Positions 1 through 7,880 of a stretch of 64,000 nt of DNA are shown here, in pieces; the stretch's first letter is position 1, and every line of letters begins with the position of its first letter. A program made the translations under genes and the position numbers. Under the pieces are notes generated by a model. The model ran no database searches. It was not told where the DNA came from and worked only from the letters and a program-made list of their open reading frames with translations. Source of the stretch: Endoryza sp044226045 (GTDB lineage Bacteria; Bacteroidota; Bacteroidia; Chitinophagales; Chitinophagaceae); NCBI GenBank assembly GCA_044226045.1, contig JBGAHR010000002.1, positions 62,001-126,000 on the forward strand. The letters are read 5' to 3'.

Positions 1-366
1 GCCGATTATGAAAAGAGAAAGGCAGCTTATGTGAAAAGAATCGAAGCGATGATCCGTTATGTTTCGGATCAGCAAAGCTGCCGGTCGAAGATGATTGGTC
101 TGTATTTTGGGGAGAAAGACGCAGCAGACTGCGGCCGATGTGATATTTGTGTATCCCGTAAACAAAAGCCGATCAGTGCTGAGGATTTCAGGTTAATCAC
201 AAAAGAGATTAAACAGTTCCTGTTACAACAACCTCTGACTATCTCGGAACTGCTCCACAAACTGAATCATCACTCAGAAGAACACAACTGGACCGTGATC
301 AGAATGCTGGAAGAAGAAAACAAGATCGGCCGAAAAAACAGGGACCAGCTCGAATGGTCAGAATAA
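1..366 (+). CDS. recQ: RecQ-family ATP-dependent DNA helicase, C-terminal fragment
   Basis: The frame is open to the left edge, so only the last 121 residues are present. The fragment has the RecQ zinc-binding signature: one Cys (QSC), then about 20 residues later CGRCDIC, with the family-typical YFGE between them. A short winged-helix-like tail follows and ends at 366. There is no HRDC domain, which suits the shorter RecQ form common in Bacteroidota. RecQ unwinds DNA 3' to 5' in recombination and replication repair. The helicase motifs lie outside the window. It converges on the HerA-like gene with a 4-base gap. Confidence 0.9.
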   Translation, partial: ADYEKRKAAYVKRIEAMIRYVSDQQSCRSKMIGLYFGEKDAADCGRCDICVSRKQKPISAEDFRLITKEIKQFLLQQPLTISELLHKLNHHSEEHNWTVIRMLEEENKIGRKNRDQLEWSE

Positions 367-370
367 ACTC

Positions 371-1936
371 TTAGAACCAGCCAGACTTTTTACTTCTCGA
401 ACCGGATCTGCCACCCAGGCCGAGTGCACCCAGGAGACTTCTGGTGATTACATTCGCTGCCGTTCTCCCGATTTGCCGGGTTACTGAATTATCCAGTACT
501 TTCTCAATGGTGGATTTTTCTTCTTTTTTTGAAGTCTTCTTTTCTTTTTGTTCTTCTTCTGCTTCCTCTGATTTTTTGGCTGCTTCTTCGAGTTTTGCCG
601 TCAGTATCTCATAGGCACTCTGGCTATCTACTGTTTCGGCGTATTTTTTAACCAGTTTGGATTTGCTTACGAGGCTGTCCAGTTCGGCGTCTGTCAGTAC
701 ATCCATGCGACTTCTTGGCGGAACCAGCATCGTATGAACCAATGGTGTCGGGATGCCTTTTTCGTTCAGCATGGTTATGAAGGCCTCTCCAATTCCCAGT
801 TGGGTGATGGCATCTTCGGTTTTATAGAATTCCGTTTCAGGATAATTTTCTGCCGCCTGCTTGATTGTTTTGCGATCTGCTGCCGTAAACGCACGAAGGG
901 CATGTTGCACTTTCAGCCCTAATTGCGCCAATACGCTTGCGGGAATATCCTGCGGGTTTTGTGTACAGAAGAAGATACCCACTCCTTTCGAACGGATGAG
1001 TTTAATCACTGTTTCAATTTGCTGTAATAAAGCACTGGTTGCTTCCTGGAAAACCAGGTGCGCTTCATCTATGAATAAAACCAGTTTTGGCTTGTCTACA
1101 TCTCCTTCCTCCGGAAGGGTTGCATAGAGTTCAGCCAGGAGGCTCAGCATAAACGTAGAAAACAGCTTCGGTTTACTTTGCATGTCGGTTACCCGCAGCA
1201 CGCTGATCATTCCTCTACCATCGTCGCTGATACGCATCAGGTCGTCGACCTCGAAACTCGGTTCGCCAAAGAAAAGGTCTGCACCCTGTTGCTGCAATTC
1301 AATCACTTTTCGGAGAATCGTTCCGGTGGAGGAAGTGGAAATTTTACCATATTCCTTTTCTATGTCTGCTTTTCCTTCGTTGCTGATAAACTGAAGTGTT
1401 TTGGTAAAATCCTTCAGATCCAGCAATGGCATTTTATGATCATCGCAATACTTGAAGATCATCGAAACAACCCCTTCCTGGGTATCATTCAATCCGAGAA
1501 TTTTCGATAGCAGGATCGGCCCGAATTCACTGACAGTTGCTCTTAAGCGGATGCCTTTTTCATTGCTTAAGCTCATCAGCTCCACCGGAAAGGCTGCGGG
1601 TTTGTATTCCACTCCTATTTTCTGGCAGCGTTCATTGATTTTGTCATTGGCAGTTCCGGCTGCGGCGATACCACTCAGGTCTCCTTTTATGTCCATCAGT
1701 AACACCGGCACGCTCGCATCACTCAATGCTTCGGCGATGACCTGTAAGGTTTTGGTTTTACCCGTACCGGTGGCGCCGGCGATCAGACCGTGTCGGTTCA
1801 TGGTTTTTAAGGGCAACTTCACCTCTGCGCCCGCTACCGGTTGCCCGTCAAAAACACCGATGCCCATGATAGCGGATTCACCTTTAAAGCTATACCCTTC
1901 GTTTACTTTCTGGAGAAACTGTTCTGCTGTAGCCAT
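371..1936 (-). CDS. HerA-like helicase-domain ATPase (DUF853 / YjgR type)
   Basis: A 521-residue P-loop ATPase of the FtsK/HerA superfamily. Walker A GATGTGKT is at residues 54-61, MDIKGDLSG follows downstream, and a Walker B-like FIDEAH is near residue 288. FFCTQNPQDIP looks like the family sensor region. A Lys/Glu-rich stretch near residues 445-480 is probably a flexible or coiled linker. The tail is rich in Gly/Ser/Lys and ends GWF, as usual for DUF853 proteins. These proteins resemble DNA-translocating ATPases, but the substrate is unknown and no NurA-like nuclease is adjacent. The ATG at 1936 gives the expected N-terminus. Confidence 0.88.
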   Translation of the reverse strand: MATAEQFLQKVNEGYSFKGESAIMGIGVFDGQPVAGAEVKLPLKTMNRHGLIAGATGTGKTKTLQVIAEALSDASVPVLLMDIKGDLSGIAAAGTANDKINERCQKIGVEYKPAAFPVELMSLSNEKGIRLRATVSEFGPILLSKILGLNDTQEGVVSMIFKYCDDHKMPLLDLKDFTKTLQFISNEGKADIEKEYGKISTSSTGTILRKVIELQQQGADLFFGEPSFEVDDLMRISDDGRGMISVLRVTDMQSKPKLFSTFMLSLLAELYATLPEEGDVDKPKLVLFIDEAHLVFQEATSALLQQIETVIKLIRSKGVGIFFCTQNPQDIPASVLAQLGLKVQHALRAFTAADRKTIKQAAENYPETEFYKTEDAITQLGIGEAFITMLNEKGIPTPLVHTMLVPPRSRMDVLTDAELDSLVSKSKLVKKYAETVDSQSAYEILTAKLEEAAKKSEEAEEEQKEKKTSKKEEKSTIEKVLDNSVTRQIGRTAANVITRSLLGALGLGGRSGSRSKKSGWF

Positions 1937-2033
1937 GCCGATAGTTTATGGGAAGTTAAAGGAATACCGGGTATCCGAATAGAAAATTTCCGGTTTTACC
2001 ATTGTTTCACCAAATGATTGCAAACCTGTTGTA

Positions 2034-2405
2034 TCAGATTTCTTCTTCACGTTCCAGCATCAGGATAGCGCCCTGGGGAACGATGAAGTATTTCTCATTT
2101 TCGTAGACCACTTCCGTGGAGCCGCTTACCAGGAAAATGGCCAGATCACCTTCCTTTACCTGCAAAGGAAAATATTTTACCTGCTCCTCTTCTGCCTTCC
2201 AGCTCTCCTCTTCCACCGGCATGGGTATAGCATAGCCGGGCCCTGTTTTAATAACATAACCCTGTTGTACTTTTTCCTTTTCCTGCACTCCGGGAGGAAG
2301 GTACAGGCCGCTTTCTGTTCTTTCATTCGGCTTGGTAGGGCGAACCAGTACCCGGTCGCCAATCACAATCAGCTTTTTGAATTTGTTTTCAGGTGTTAGT
2401 CTCAT
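2034..2405 (-). CDS. GroES-fold co-chaperone family protein
   Basis: A 123-residue protein with a Cpn10/GroES-like core: VIGDRVLVRPTKPNERTESGLYLPP near the N-terminus, a central acidic insertion, and a C-terminal strand set ending EREEEI. I start it at the ATG at 2405. The longer frame to 2489 adds residues unlike the family and passes through a -7-like box. It is longer than canonical GroES (about 95 residues) and no groEL is adjacent, so it is probably a stand-alone paralogue rather than the main GroES. Confidence 0.8.
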   Translation of the reverse strand: MRLTPENKFKKLIVIGDRVLVRPTKPNERTESGLYLPPGVQEKEKVQQGYVIKTGPGYAIPMPVEEESWKAEEEQVKYFPLQVKEGDLAIFLVSGSTEVVYENEKYFIVPQGAILMLEREEEI

Positions 2406-2431
2406 AGTTGATCTTTTCTTCGATTTCACCG

Positions 2432-2439
2432 CAAATTTA
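2432..2439 (-). promoter_or_regulatory. Bacteroidota-type -7 box for the GroES-fold gene
   Basis: CAAATTTA on the plus strand reads TAAATTTG on the minus strand and matches TAnnTTTG, 26 bases before the chosen ATG. I found no TTG at proper -33 spacing, so support is partial. Confidence 0.35.
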
Positions 2440-2591
2440 TAGGATAGAATTCGCAATGATAAGCCCGTTGCCTGCGGAAAACTCCGCATTTGAGCATATT
2501 ACACTATCTTTATTAACAAAATATTATTGGCCGGCGGACCAGTTTGGCCGATGATTTACTTTTATTTACGGTAACATCTAAACTAAACAAT

Positions 2592-3296
2592 ATGGAAGGA
2601 AAGAAATACAAGATACTTCTCTGCGAGGACGACCAGAATCTCGGAATGGTTTTGAAGAATTACCTGGAGCTGAATGATTTTGATGTTACCCTTGAACGTG
2701 ACGGACGCCTGGGACTGGCGGCTTTTCAACGTGAAAAATTTGACCTCTGTCTACTGGATATCATGATGCCTCATATGGATGGTTTTACCCTGGCCGAAGA
2801 GATCCGTGAAGTGGATCTCGATATTCCTCTCTTCTTTTTGAGCGCTAAAACAATGAAAGAGGACATCATCCAGGGTTACCGGCTCGGCGCGGACGACTAC
2901 ATCACCAAGCCATTCGACAGTGAAGTGCTCTTGCTGAAGATCAAAGCAATCCTCAAGAGGAATGAGGAAACCAATAAAGAGAATGAGAATAAGGAATTCG
3001 ACCTGGGCAGCTATCATTTCAATCCCAAACTACGGGAACTCAGCCATGGTGGAAAGACGCAGACATTGTCTCCCAAGGAAAACGAACTATTGAAAATGCT
3101 GGCCGAGCACCTGAACGACTTGTTGCCACGCGAACAGGCATTGAAGAAAATCTGGGGCAGCGATACCTATTTCAATGGAAGAAGCATGGACGTGTACATT
3201 GCCAAGCTTCGCAAGTACCTCAAGGAGGATTCTACCATTGAGATCGTAAACATTCATGGTAATGGATTCAGGCTGGTAGCTCCTGTTTCTGCCTGA
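2592..3296 (+). CDS. OmpR-family DNA-binding response regulator (RprY-like)
   Basis: A 234-residue two-domain regulator. The receiver domain has the acidic pair ED13D14, phospho-acceptor D56 in LLDIMMP, and a conserved TKPF lysine. A winged-helix effector domain of the OmpR/PhoB type follows, with LSPKENELLKML and RSMDVYIAKLRKYL. The ATG at 2592 starts MEGKKYKILLCEDD, as in RprY-type regulators; the TTG-started extension to 2544 is not family-like. No histidine kinase is adjacent, so the partner is unknown. A strong terminator follows. Confidence 0.9.
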   Translation: MEGKKYKILLCEDDQNLGMVLKNYLELNDFDVTLERDGRLGLAAFQREKFDLCLLDIMMPHMDGFTLAEEIREVDLDIPLFFLSAKTMKEDIIQGYRLGADDYITKPFDSEVLLLKIKAILKRNEETNKENENKEFDLGSYHFNPKLRELSHGGKTQTLSPKENELLKMLAEHLNDLLPREQALKKIWGSDTYFNGRSMDVYIAKLRKYLKEDSTIEIVNIHGNGFRLVAPVSA

Positions 3297-3322
3297 ACCG
3301 ATTAGTCAACTACTATCACGAT

Positions 3323-3348
3323 AAAAGCCCGGTCGCCCGGGCTTTTTT
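3323..3348. terminator. Bidirectional intrinsic terminator between the response regulator and ruvB
   Basis: A perfect 10-bp stem (AAAAGCCCGG / CCGGGCTTTT) with TCGC loop is followed by T residues. It has an A-run on the other side, so it can end both converging genes. Confidence 0.85.
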
Positions 3349-3386
3349 ATTTGAATGTCCATTTCATTTTTTACAAATACCTGTTG

Positions 3387-4412
3387 TTAACTGAACAAGC
3401 CTCCCGCACCCGGTGCTTTTTTACCAAGATGTTCATAGGCTTTATAGGTCACTTCTCTTCCGCGAGGTGTTCGCTGCAAAAATCCCTCCTGGATCAAAAA
3501 CGGCTCATATACTTCTTCCAGCGTACCGGGTTCTTCTGCAACAGCCGTCGCAATGGTGGTGATACCTACCGGCCCGCCTTTGAATTTTTCGATGATGGTA
3601 GAAAGAATCCTGTTGTCCATCTCATCCAATCCGTGCTCATCAACGTTCAGCGCCTTCAATGCATGACGGGTAATGCCCAGGTCGATCCGGCCGTCATTCA
3701 ATACCTGCGCAAAATCACGAACCCTTCTCAACAGCCCGTTGGCAATACGAGGTGTAGCCCTGCTACGACCCGCAATTTCTTTGGCTGCTTCTTCGTCCAT
3801 GGCAACGTTTAAAATCGAAGCCGATCGAAGAACGATCTTTTTAAGGGTGTCGGCATTATAGTACTCCAACCGCGACTTGATGGCGAAACGAGATAGTAAT
3901 GGCGCTGTGAGCAAGCCGCTTCGAGTGGTGGCTCCTATGAGTGTAAATGGATTCAGGTTGAGTTGAATACTACGCGCGTTCGGCCCGGTATCAATCATGA
4001 TATCGATCCGATAATCTTCCATAGCCGCATAGAGATATTCTTCCACCACCGTACTCAGTCGATGGATCTCATCAATAAACAATACATCGTTAGGTTCCAG
4101 GTTGGTGAGAAGACCCGCCAGATCACCCGGCTTTTCGATTACCGGACCGGAGGTTTCTTTGATATTCACTCCCAATTCATTCGCCACGATACGGGAAAGT
4201 GTTGTCTTGCCTAATCCCGGAGGACCATGAAACAATACATGATCGAGGGCTTCCCCACGTATTTTCGCCGCTTTTATGAAGATCCTCAAATTATCTATGA
4301 TCTGCTGCTGGCCGGAGAAATCATCCAGCGCCGAAGGCCGTATGTTATTCTCAAACTCGCGGTCTGCCGCACTCAACATCTCCCGGTCGCTATTAAGATT
4401 CGGATTGGACAT
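3387..4412 (-). CDS. ruvB: Holliday junction branch migration helicase RuvB
   Basis: A 341-residue AAA+ ATPase of normal RuvB length. Walker A GPPGLGKT is at residues 63-70, Walker B FIDEIHRL near residue 117, GATTRSGLLTAPLLSRF covers the sensor and arginine-finger region, and the winged-helix end carries the conserved PRGREVT. RuvB hexamers drive branch migration with RuvA and hand junctions to RuvC. A ruvC gene lies 20 kb away in this window and ruvA is not seen. The ATG at 4412 gives the expected N-terminus. Confidence 0.97.
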   Translation of the reverse strand: MSNPNLNSDREMLSAADREFENNIRPSALDDFSGQQQIIDNLRIFIKAAKIRGEALDHVLFHGPPGLGKTTLSRIVANELGVNIKETSGPVIEKPGDLAGLLTNLEPNDVLFIDEIHRLSTVVEEYLYAAMEDYRIDIMIDTGPNARSIQLNLNPFTLIGATTRSGLLTAPLLSRFAIKSRLEYYNADTLKKIVLRSASILNVAMDEEAAKEIAGRSRATPRIANGLLRRVRDFAQVLNDGRIDLGITRHALKALNVDEHGLDEMDNRILSTIIEKFKGGPVGITTIATAVAEEPGTLEEVYEPFLIQEGFLQRTPRGREVTYKAYEHLGKKAPGAGGLFS

Positions 4413-4465
4413 GCCGTAAATTTAACATTCACCCCCCGCTCCTCCATAAAAAAAATCCGGAAAAT

Positions 4466-4481
4466 ATTTGCATATACAAAT
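4466..4481. promoter_or_regulatory. Palindromic operator 1 of the MarR operon
   Basis: ATTTGCATATACAAAT is a near-perfect 16-bp palindrome 22 bases before the marR start. It overlaps the probable -33 TTTG, so repressor binding would block the polymerase. A matching site lies at 4949-4964. Autoregulation is an inference. Confidence 0.6.
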
Positions 4482-4499
4482 AAAACCTCCTTACCTTTG
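4467..4499 (+). promoter_or_regulatory. Promoter of the MarR operon (TTTG, 21 bases, TACCTTTG)
   Basis: TTTG at 4467-4470 and TACCTTTG at 4492-4499 match the Bacteroidota primary-sigma consensus with a 21-base spacer. The ATG is only 5 bases after the -7 box, so the mRNA would be leaderless or nearly so. Confidence 0.65.
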
Positions 4500-4503
4500 T
4501 TTT

Positions 4504-4932
4504 ATGAAGACGTCGGATAGCAGATATGCCAGTTGTCTTTATTTCACCGCCAATGCTCTGGCGCGAAAGATTGAAAAGCTGGCGGCCGGGATCTATCAAA
4601 AAATAGATCTGTCGCCAAGCCATGCTTATCTGTTGATGTTAGTGATTGATGAGCCGGGTATTCAGCCAACCGTGATCGCGCAGCACCTGCAGCTGCAACC
4701 CAGTACTGTTACGCGTTTGATAGAGAAACTGGAGGATAGGAAACTGCTGGTCAGGATTACAGAAGGAAAGCTCACTAATGTGTACCCCACTCCGAAAGGA
4801 AAGGACATGCAGCCGGTATTGAAAGAATGCGTGCAGGAGTTTCACCACCAGTACACCGTGATCCTCGGTAAAGAGGAAAGTAACCGGATGGTTCAAAACA
4901 TCAGCCGGCTGGCAGACAAACTGGAAGATTAA
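4504..4932 (+). CDS. MarR-family transcriptional regulator
   Basis: A 142-residue winged-helix repressor with helix-turn-helix TVIAQHLQLQPSTVTRLIEKLEDRKLL and a wing ending VYPTPKGK. The chosen ATG follows a -7 box; the upstream TTG/GTG extension would run through operator 1. Cys11 (SCLYF) lies in the first helix and Cys109 near the C-terminal dimerisation helix, a layout that recalls two-Cys OhrR-type redox sensors; this is only a hypothesis. It sits 51 bases before an NmrA-like gene and then a quinone-oxidoreductase-like gene, the usual context of electrophile or quinone sensing. Confidence 0.85.
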   Translation: MKTSDSRYASCLYFTANALARKIEKLAAGIYQKIDLSPSHAYLLMLVIDEPGIQPTVIAQHLQLQPSTVTRLIEKLEDRKLLVRITEGKLTNVYPTPKGKDMQPVLKECVQEFHHQYTVILGKEESNRMVQNISRLADKLED

Positions 4933-4948
4933 TTTTTTTTCTCTTATT

Positions 4949-4964
4949 AATTGTATATACAAAT
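4949..4964. promoter_or_regulatory. Palindromic operator 2 of the MarR operon
   Basis: AATTGTATATACAAAT shares its core with operator 1 and sits between marR and the NmrA-like gene. Two related palindromes flanking the regulator suggest control of both transcription units or DNA looping. Confidence 0.55.
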
Positions 4965-4983
4965 ATAATCAATACTACAAAAC

Positions 4984-5871
4984 ATGAAATACGTTATCAC
5001 AGGCTCGCTGGGCCATACCAGCCAACCCATTGTTGCCGGACTGGTTAAAGCCGGACATGAAGTAACCGTTATTACCAGCCAGGCAGAAAGACTGAAAGAC
5101 ATAGCATCACTGGGCGCCAAAGGCCTGGCAGGTTCGGTGGAAGATGAGTCGTTCATCAGCGCTGCTTTCAAAGGAGCAGATGCTTTATACCTGATGATTC
5201 CACCTAATATACATGCACCGCAATACAAAGATTACCAGAAAAAGGTAGCAGACATTTACGCGAAAGCGGTTGAACAAAACGGAATCAAATTTGTCGTAGC
5301 ACTCAGCAGCATTGGCGCACACCTGGGTAATGGCGCCGGTCCGATAGATGGGGTGGCTTACCTTGAAAAAAAACTGGCGGGTATCAAGGGGCTCAACACG
5401 GTTGCCCTTCGTCCTTCCTATTTCTTTCTGAACCTTTTGGGTCAGGCTGGTTTGATCAAGCACATGAATATCGCCGGCAGCAATTTCGGCAACACAGACG
5501 AAAAGCTGGTATTGACAGATACGAATGATATTGCCGAAGTGGCGCTTCAAAAATTAGAGGCGCTCGATTTCACCGGATTCAATGTTCAATACATTGCCAG
5601 CGACGAAAGACATCCGAACGAAATCGCGAAAGTATTGGGAACGGCCGTTGGCAAACCGGAAACACCCTGGATCACATTTCCCGATGACCAGGCTTTGAAA
5701 GGAATGACAGATTCGGGATTCCCGGAAGAAATAGCGGGTCTCTATGTACAGATGGGACAAAGGATCAGGGAAGGAAAACTCCAGGAAGACTACTGGAAAA
5801 ACCGTCCGCAGCTGAGTAAAGTGAAACTGGAAGATTTTGCCGGTTTATTCGTAACAGTTTATAACAATTGA
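4984..5871 (+). CDS. NmrA-family NAD(P)-binding protein
   Basis: A 295-residue atypical short-chain dehydrogenase-like protein. The N-terminus MKYVITGSLGHTSQPIV holds a modified Rossmann glycine motif, followed by VTVITSQAERL and VVALSSIGAH. The catalytic YxxxK of true SDR enzymes is not evident, which fits NmrA-like redox sensors or QOR2-type quinone reductases. It is the second gene of the MarR operon, 10 bases before the next gene. The likely role is NAD(P)H-dependent handling or sensing of electrophiles; the substrate is unknown. Confidence 0.82.
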   Translation: MKYVITGSLGHTSQPIVAGLVKAGHEVTVITSQAERLKDIASLGAKGLAGSVEDESFISAAFKGADALYLMIPPNIHAPQYKDYQKKVADIYAKAVEQNGIKFVVALSSIGAHLGNGAGPIDGVAYLEKKLAGIKGLNTVALRPSYFFLNLLGQAGLIKHMNIAGSNFGNTDEKLVLTDTNDIAEVALQKLEALDFTGFNVQYIASDERHPNEIAKVLGTAVGKPETPWITFPDDQALKGMTDSGFPEEIAGLYVQMGQRIREGKLQEDYWKNRPQLSKVKLEDFAGLFVTVYNN

Positions 5872-5881
5872 TAGATAAAAT

Positions 5882-6805
5882 ATGAAAGCGGTCATTGCAG
5901 AAGGAAAAGGCTCATTTGAGGTTGTGTCTGTTAAAGACATAGAAAAGCCTCAGCCTACACAGGATGAAATCCTGGTAAAAATCCTGGCTGCCGGTGTGAA
6001 TCCGGTAGACTGGAAAACAGTTTTGAACGGATATTTTTCATTACCTACCATACTCGGAAGTGATATTGCCGGCGTAGTTGAAGCAACAGGGCCGGCAGTC
6101 ACCACCTTTCGACCCGGCGACCGGGTGATAGGTTCGCTGGAATGGCAGAAACAGGGTGCTTTTGCGGAATATGTTTCTACAAAAGAAGATTATCTGCAGT
6201 TTGCCCCTTCGTCGATCCCGCTTGCTGATGCGGCGGCTATTCCCCTTGCCTCGCTGACTGCGTGGCAGGCCTTATTCGATCATGGACAATTGAAGGCAGG
6301 GGAAAAAGTGGTGGTGCAGGCAGGTGCCGGCGGGGTAGGTTATTTTGCCATCCAGTTCGCCAAATGGAAAGGGGCCCATGTGATCACCACCGCTTCCGAA
6401 GGTAACCGGGCGTTTTTACTGGCAGCCGGTGCCGATGAAGTAATCGACTACCATCAATTCAAACTGAGTGAAAAGGTTAAAGACGCCGATCTCGTACTCG
6501 ATAGCCAGGCAACGCCGGATATTCAACTCGAGTCATTTCGCTCCCTGAAAAAAGGAGGTCGATATATATCTATCACAGCGGGTCCGAGAGAAGAATTATT
6601 AAAAGGCTTTGATATCACCGCCAAGAGATTTCTGTTTATTTCCAACCCGCAGCAATTGGGAGAAATTGTGAATCTGATCGACCAGGGTATTGTGAAGCTG
6701 CATATCGATCAGCGTTTCCCGATGGAGAAAGCGGCAGAAGCACTCCAATATGTTCATAAGGGACATACGAGGGGAAAAGTGATCTTATACAACGAAGGGG
6801 TCTAA
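5882..6805 (+). CDS. Zinc-independent medium-chain dehydrogenase/quinone oxidoreductase
   Basis: A 307-residue medium-chain reductase of the QOR type. It has an N-terminal GroES-like fold (GVNPVDWKTVLNGYF, GSDIAGVV) and an NADP-binding AGAGGVGYFAIQFAK. The structural-zinc cysteines of alcohol dehydrogenases are absent, so quinone or enone reduction is more likely than alcohol oxidation. It is the last gene of the MarR operon, and a hairpin overlaps its stop codon. Confidence 0.88.
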   Translation: MKAVIAEGKGSFEVVSVKDIEKPQPTQDEILVKILAAGVNPVDWKTVLNGYFSLPTILGSDIAGVVEATGPAVTTFRPGDRVIGSLEWQKQGAFAEYVSTKEDYLQFAPSSIPLADAAAIPLASLTAWQALFDHGQLKAGEKVVVQAGAGGVGYFAIQFAKWKGAHVITTASEGNRAFLLAAGADEVIDYHQFKLSEKVKDADLVLDSQATPDIQLESFRSLKKGGRYISITAGPREELLKGFDITAKRFLFISNPQQLGEIVNLIDQGIVKLHIDQRFPMEKAAEALQYVHKGHTRGKVILYNEGV

Positions 6806-6817
6806 CACCCTTTCGTT
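6791..6817 (+). terminator. Hairpin overlapping the stop of the oxidoreductase gene
   Basis: AACGAAGGGG and CCCTTTCGTT pair at 9 of 10 positions around a 7-base loop that contains the stop codon. No T-run follows, so it may be a weak terminator or a 3'-end stabiliser. Confidence 0.4.
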
Positions 6818-6841
6818 GCACCATGTTTGCTCAAAGTCAAC

Positions 6842-6868
6842 TTGAAAAAAAGACTAGCCTTACCTTTG
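6842..6868 (+). promoter_or_regulatory. Probable promoter of the small conserved gene
   Basis: TACCTTTG at 6861-6868 is a perfect -7 box, and a TTG lies 16 bases upstream at 6842-6844, slightly close. The ATG follows 18 bases after the box. Confidence 0.45.
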
Positions 6869-6886
6869 ACTGATCAACCGATTATA

Positions 6887-7171
6887 ATGGACATCGCATC
6901 TTTCAGGCAAAGTCTGCATAACGCAAAAGCCCCCGCGGGAATCAGTATTTACCTGGAGTCACTCTGGGAAGATGGCAGGGGTCAATGGGACCAGGCACAT
7001 CGACTGATACAGGATCTTACCGATAAAAACGCCAGTTGGATTCATGCATATCTGCACCGGAAAGAGGGAGATACCTGGAATGCCGATTACTGGTATGGCA
7101 AGGCAGGGAAAAAAAGACCTTCTTTTTCCCTGGAAGAAGAATGGGAAGAACTGGTGAACGCTTTTCTCTGA
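6887..7171 (+). CDS. Small conserved protein of unknown function
   Basis: A 94-residue protein starting MDIASFRQSL. It contains WDQAHRLIQDL, ASWIHAYLHRKEGD and NADYWYGKAGKKRP, then an acidic end EEEWEELVNAFL. The same pattern (dealing with 'WD.AHR..Q', 'HAYLHRKEGD..NA.YWY..AG') recurs, from memory, in an uncharacterised family found across phyla. It looks helical and cytosolic. I prefer the ATG at 6887 to the TTG-extended frame from 6827 because a perfect -7 box lies between them. It converges on the M23-fold gene with one base between stops. Confidence 0.75.
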   Translation: MDIASFRQSLHNAKAPAGISIYLESLWEDGRGQWDQAHRLIQDLTDKNASWIHAYLHRKEGDTWNADYWYGKAGKKRPSFSLEEEWEELVNAFL

Positions 7172-7172
7172 C

Positions 7173-7868
7173 CTATAAGAATTTTTCCATTTGCAAAATC
7201 AATTCCGGATCGGGGCAATTGAAGAGATACTGTTCTTTTTCCGATGCGCGACAAACGCCGGGATAATCTCCTTCTTTCAATTCCATGTTCATGATCACCT
7301 GGAAATGCAGATGTGGAGGCCAGTGTCCATTCTCCGCCGGTTCGCCAAAGCTGGCGATCTTTTCTCCCCTGGTCAGGTACTGTCCCGCGGTAAGATGACT
7401 AATATCATTTAAGGAGATATGTCCGTACAAAGTATAAAAATCCATTCCATCCAGTTGGTGTAACAGGATGAGCGTTGCGCCGTAGTCGCCAAAATGATCA
7501 TTGAAGGCGAAGCTGTGTACCATTCCGCCGGCGAAGGCAAATACCGGCGTTCCTGCTTTTCCCCAGATATCAATTCCGAGATGTACGCGCCTGGGTTCTC
7601 CCGGTGCATCGAACAATGGGCTGCGATCATATACTGTTCTTTCTTCACCATATCCGCCAATACCATAAAGAGCCTGGTGCTTGACCAGAAAACCATCTAC
7701 CCATTCGCTAAACAACACTGTATTACCGATTACTTCTGCTGTCAACCCGGTATTCCGGGAGGTAAAATCCATTTTTACCAGCCGGTCTGTGCCAGGCTTG
7801 AATGGGACTACCGGATGAAAATTCGACTGTTGCCTTCTGAGTATGTTTTCTGCCAGAATATTTTTCAT
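7173..7868 (-). CDS. Cytoplasmic M23-fold metallopeptidase-like protein
   Basis: A 231-residue protein with LytM/M23 zinc motifs: H96xxxD100 in HLGID, H150 in LYGH, and H186xH188 in PHLHFQV. No signal peptide, membrane segment or LysM/SH3 domain is visible, so it is probably cytosolic and not an ordinary wall hydrolase. The stretch HLGIDIWGKAGTPVFA through WPPHLHFQV and CPDPELIL closely resembles, from memory, the middle domain of large bacterial proteins that join an aminoglycoside-phosphotransferase-like kinase, an M23 domain and a class III aminotransferase. It lies 12 bases downstream of the EEP hydrolase gene and probably shares its transcript. Confidence 0.82.
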   Translation of the reverse strand: MKNILAENILRRQQSNFHPVVPFKPGTDRLVKMDFTSRNTGLTAEVIGNTVLFSEWVDGFLVKHQALYGIGGYGEERTVYDRSPLFDAPGEPRRVHLGIDIWGKAGTPVFAFAGGMVHSFAFNDHFGDYGATLILLHQLDGMDFYTLYGHISLNDISHLTAGQYLTRGEKIASFGEPAENGHWPPHLHFQVIMNMELKEGDYPGVCRASEKEQYLFNCPDPELILQMEKFL

Positions 7869-7880
7869 TTCCTGGTATGT

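Noticed and set aside
1452..1982. 176-residue plus-strand frame
   Set aside because: Antisense to the HerA-like ATPase, whose P-loop frame is clearly coding.
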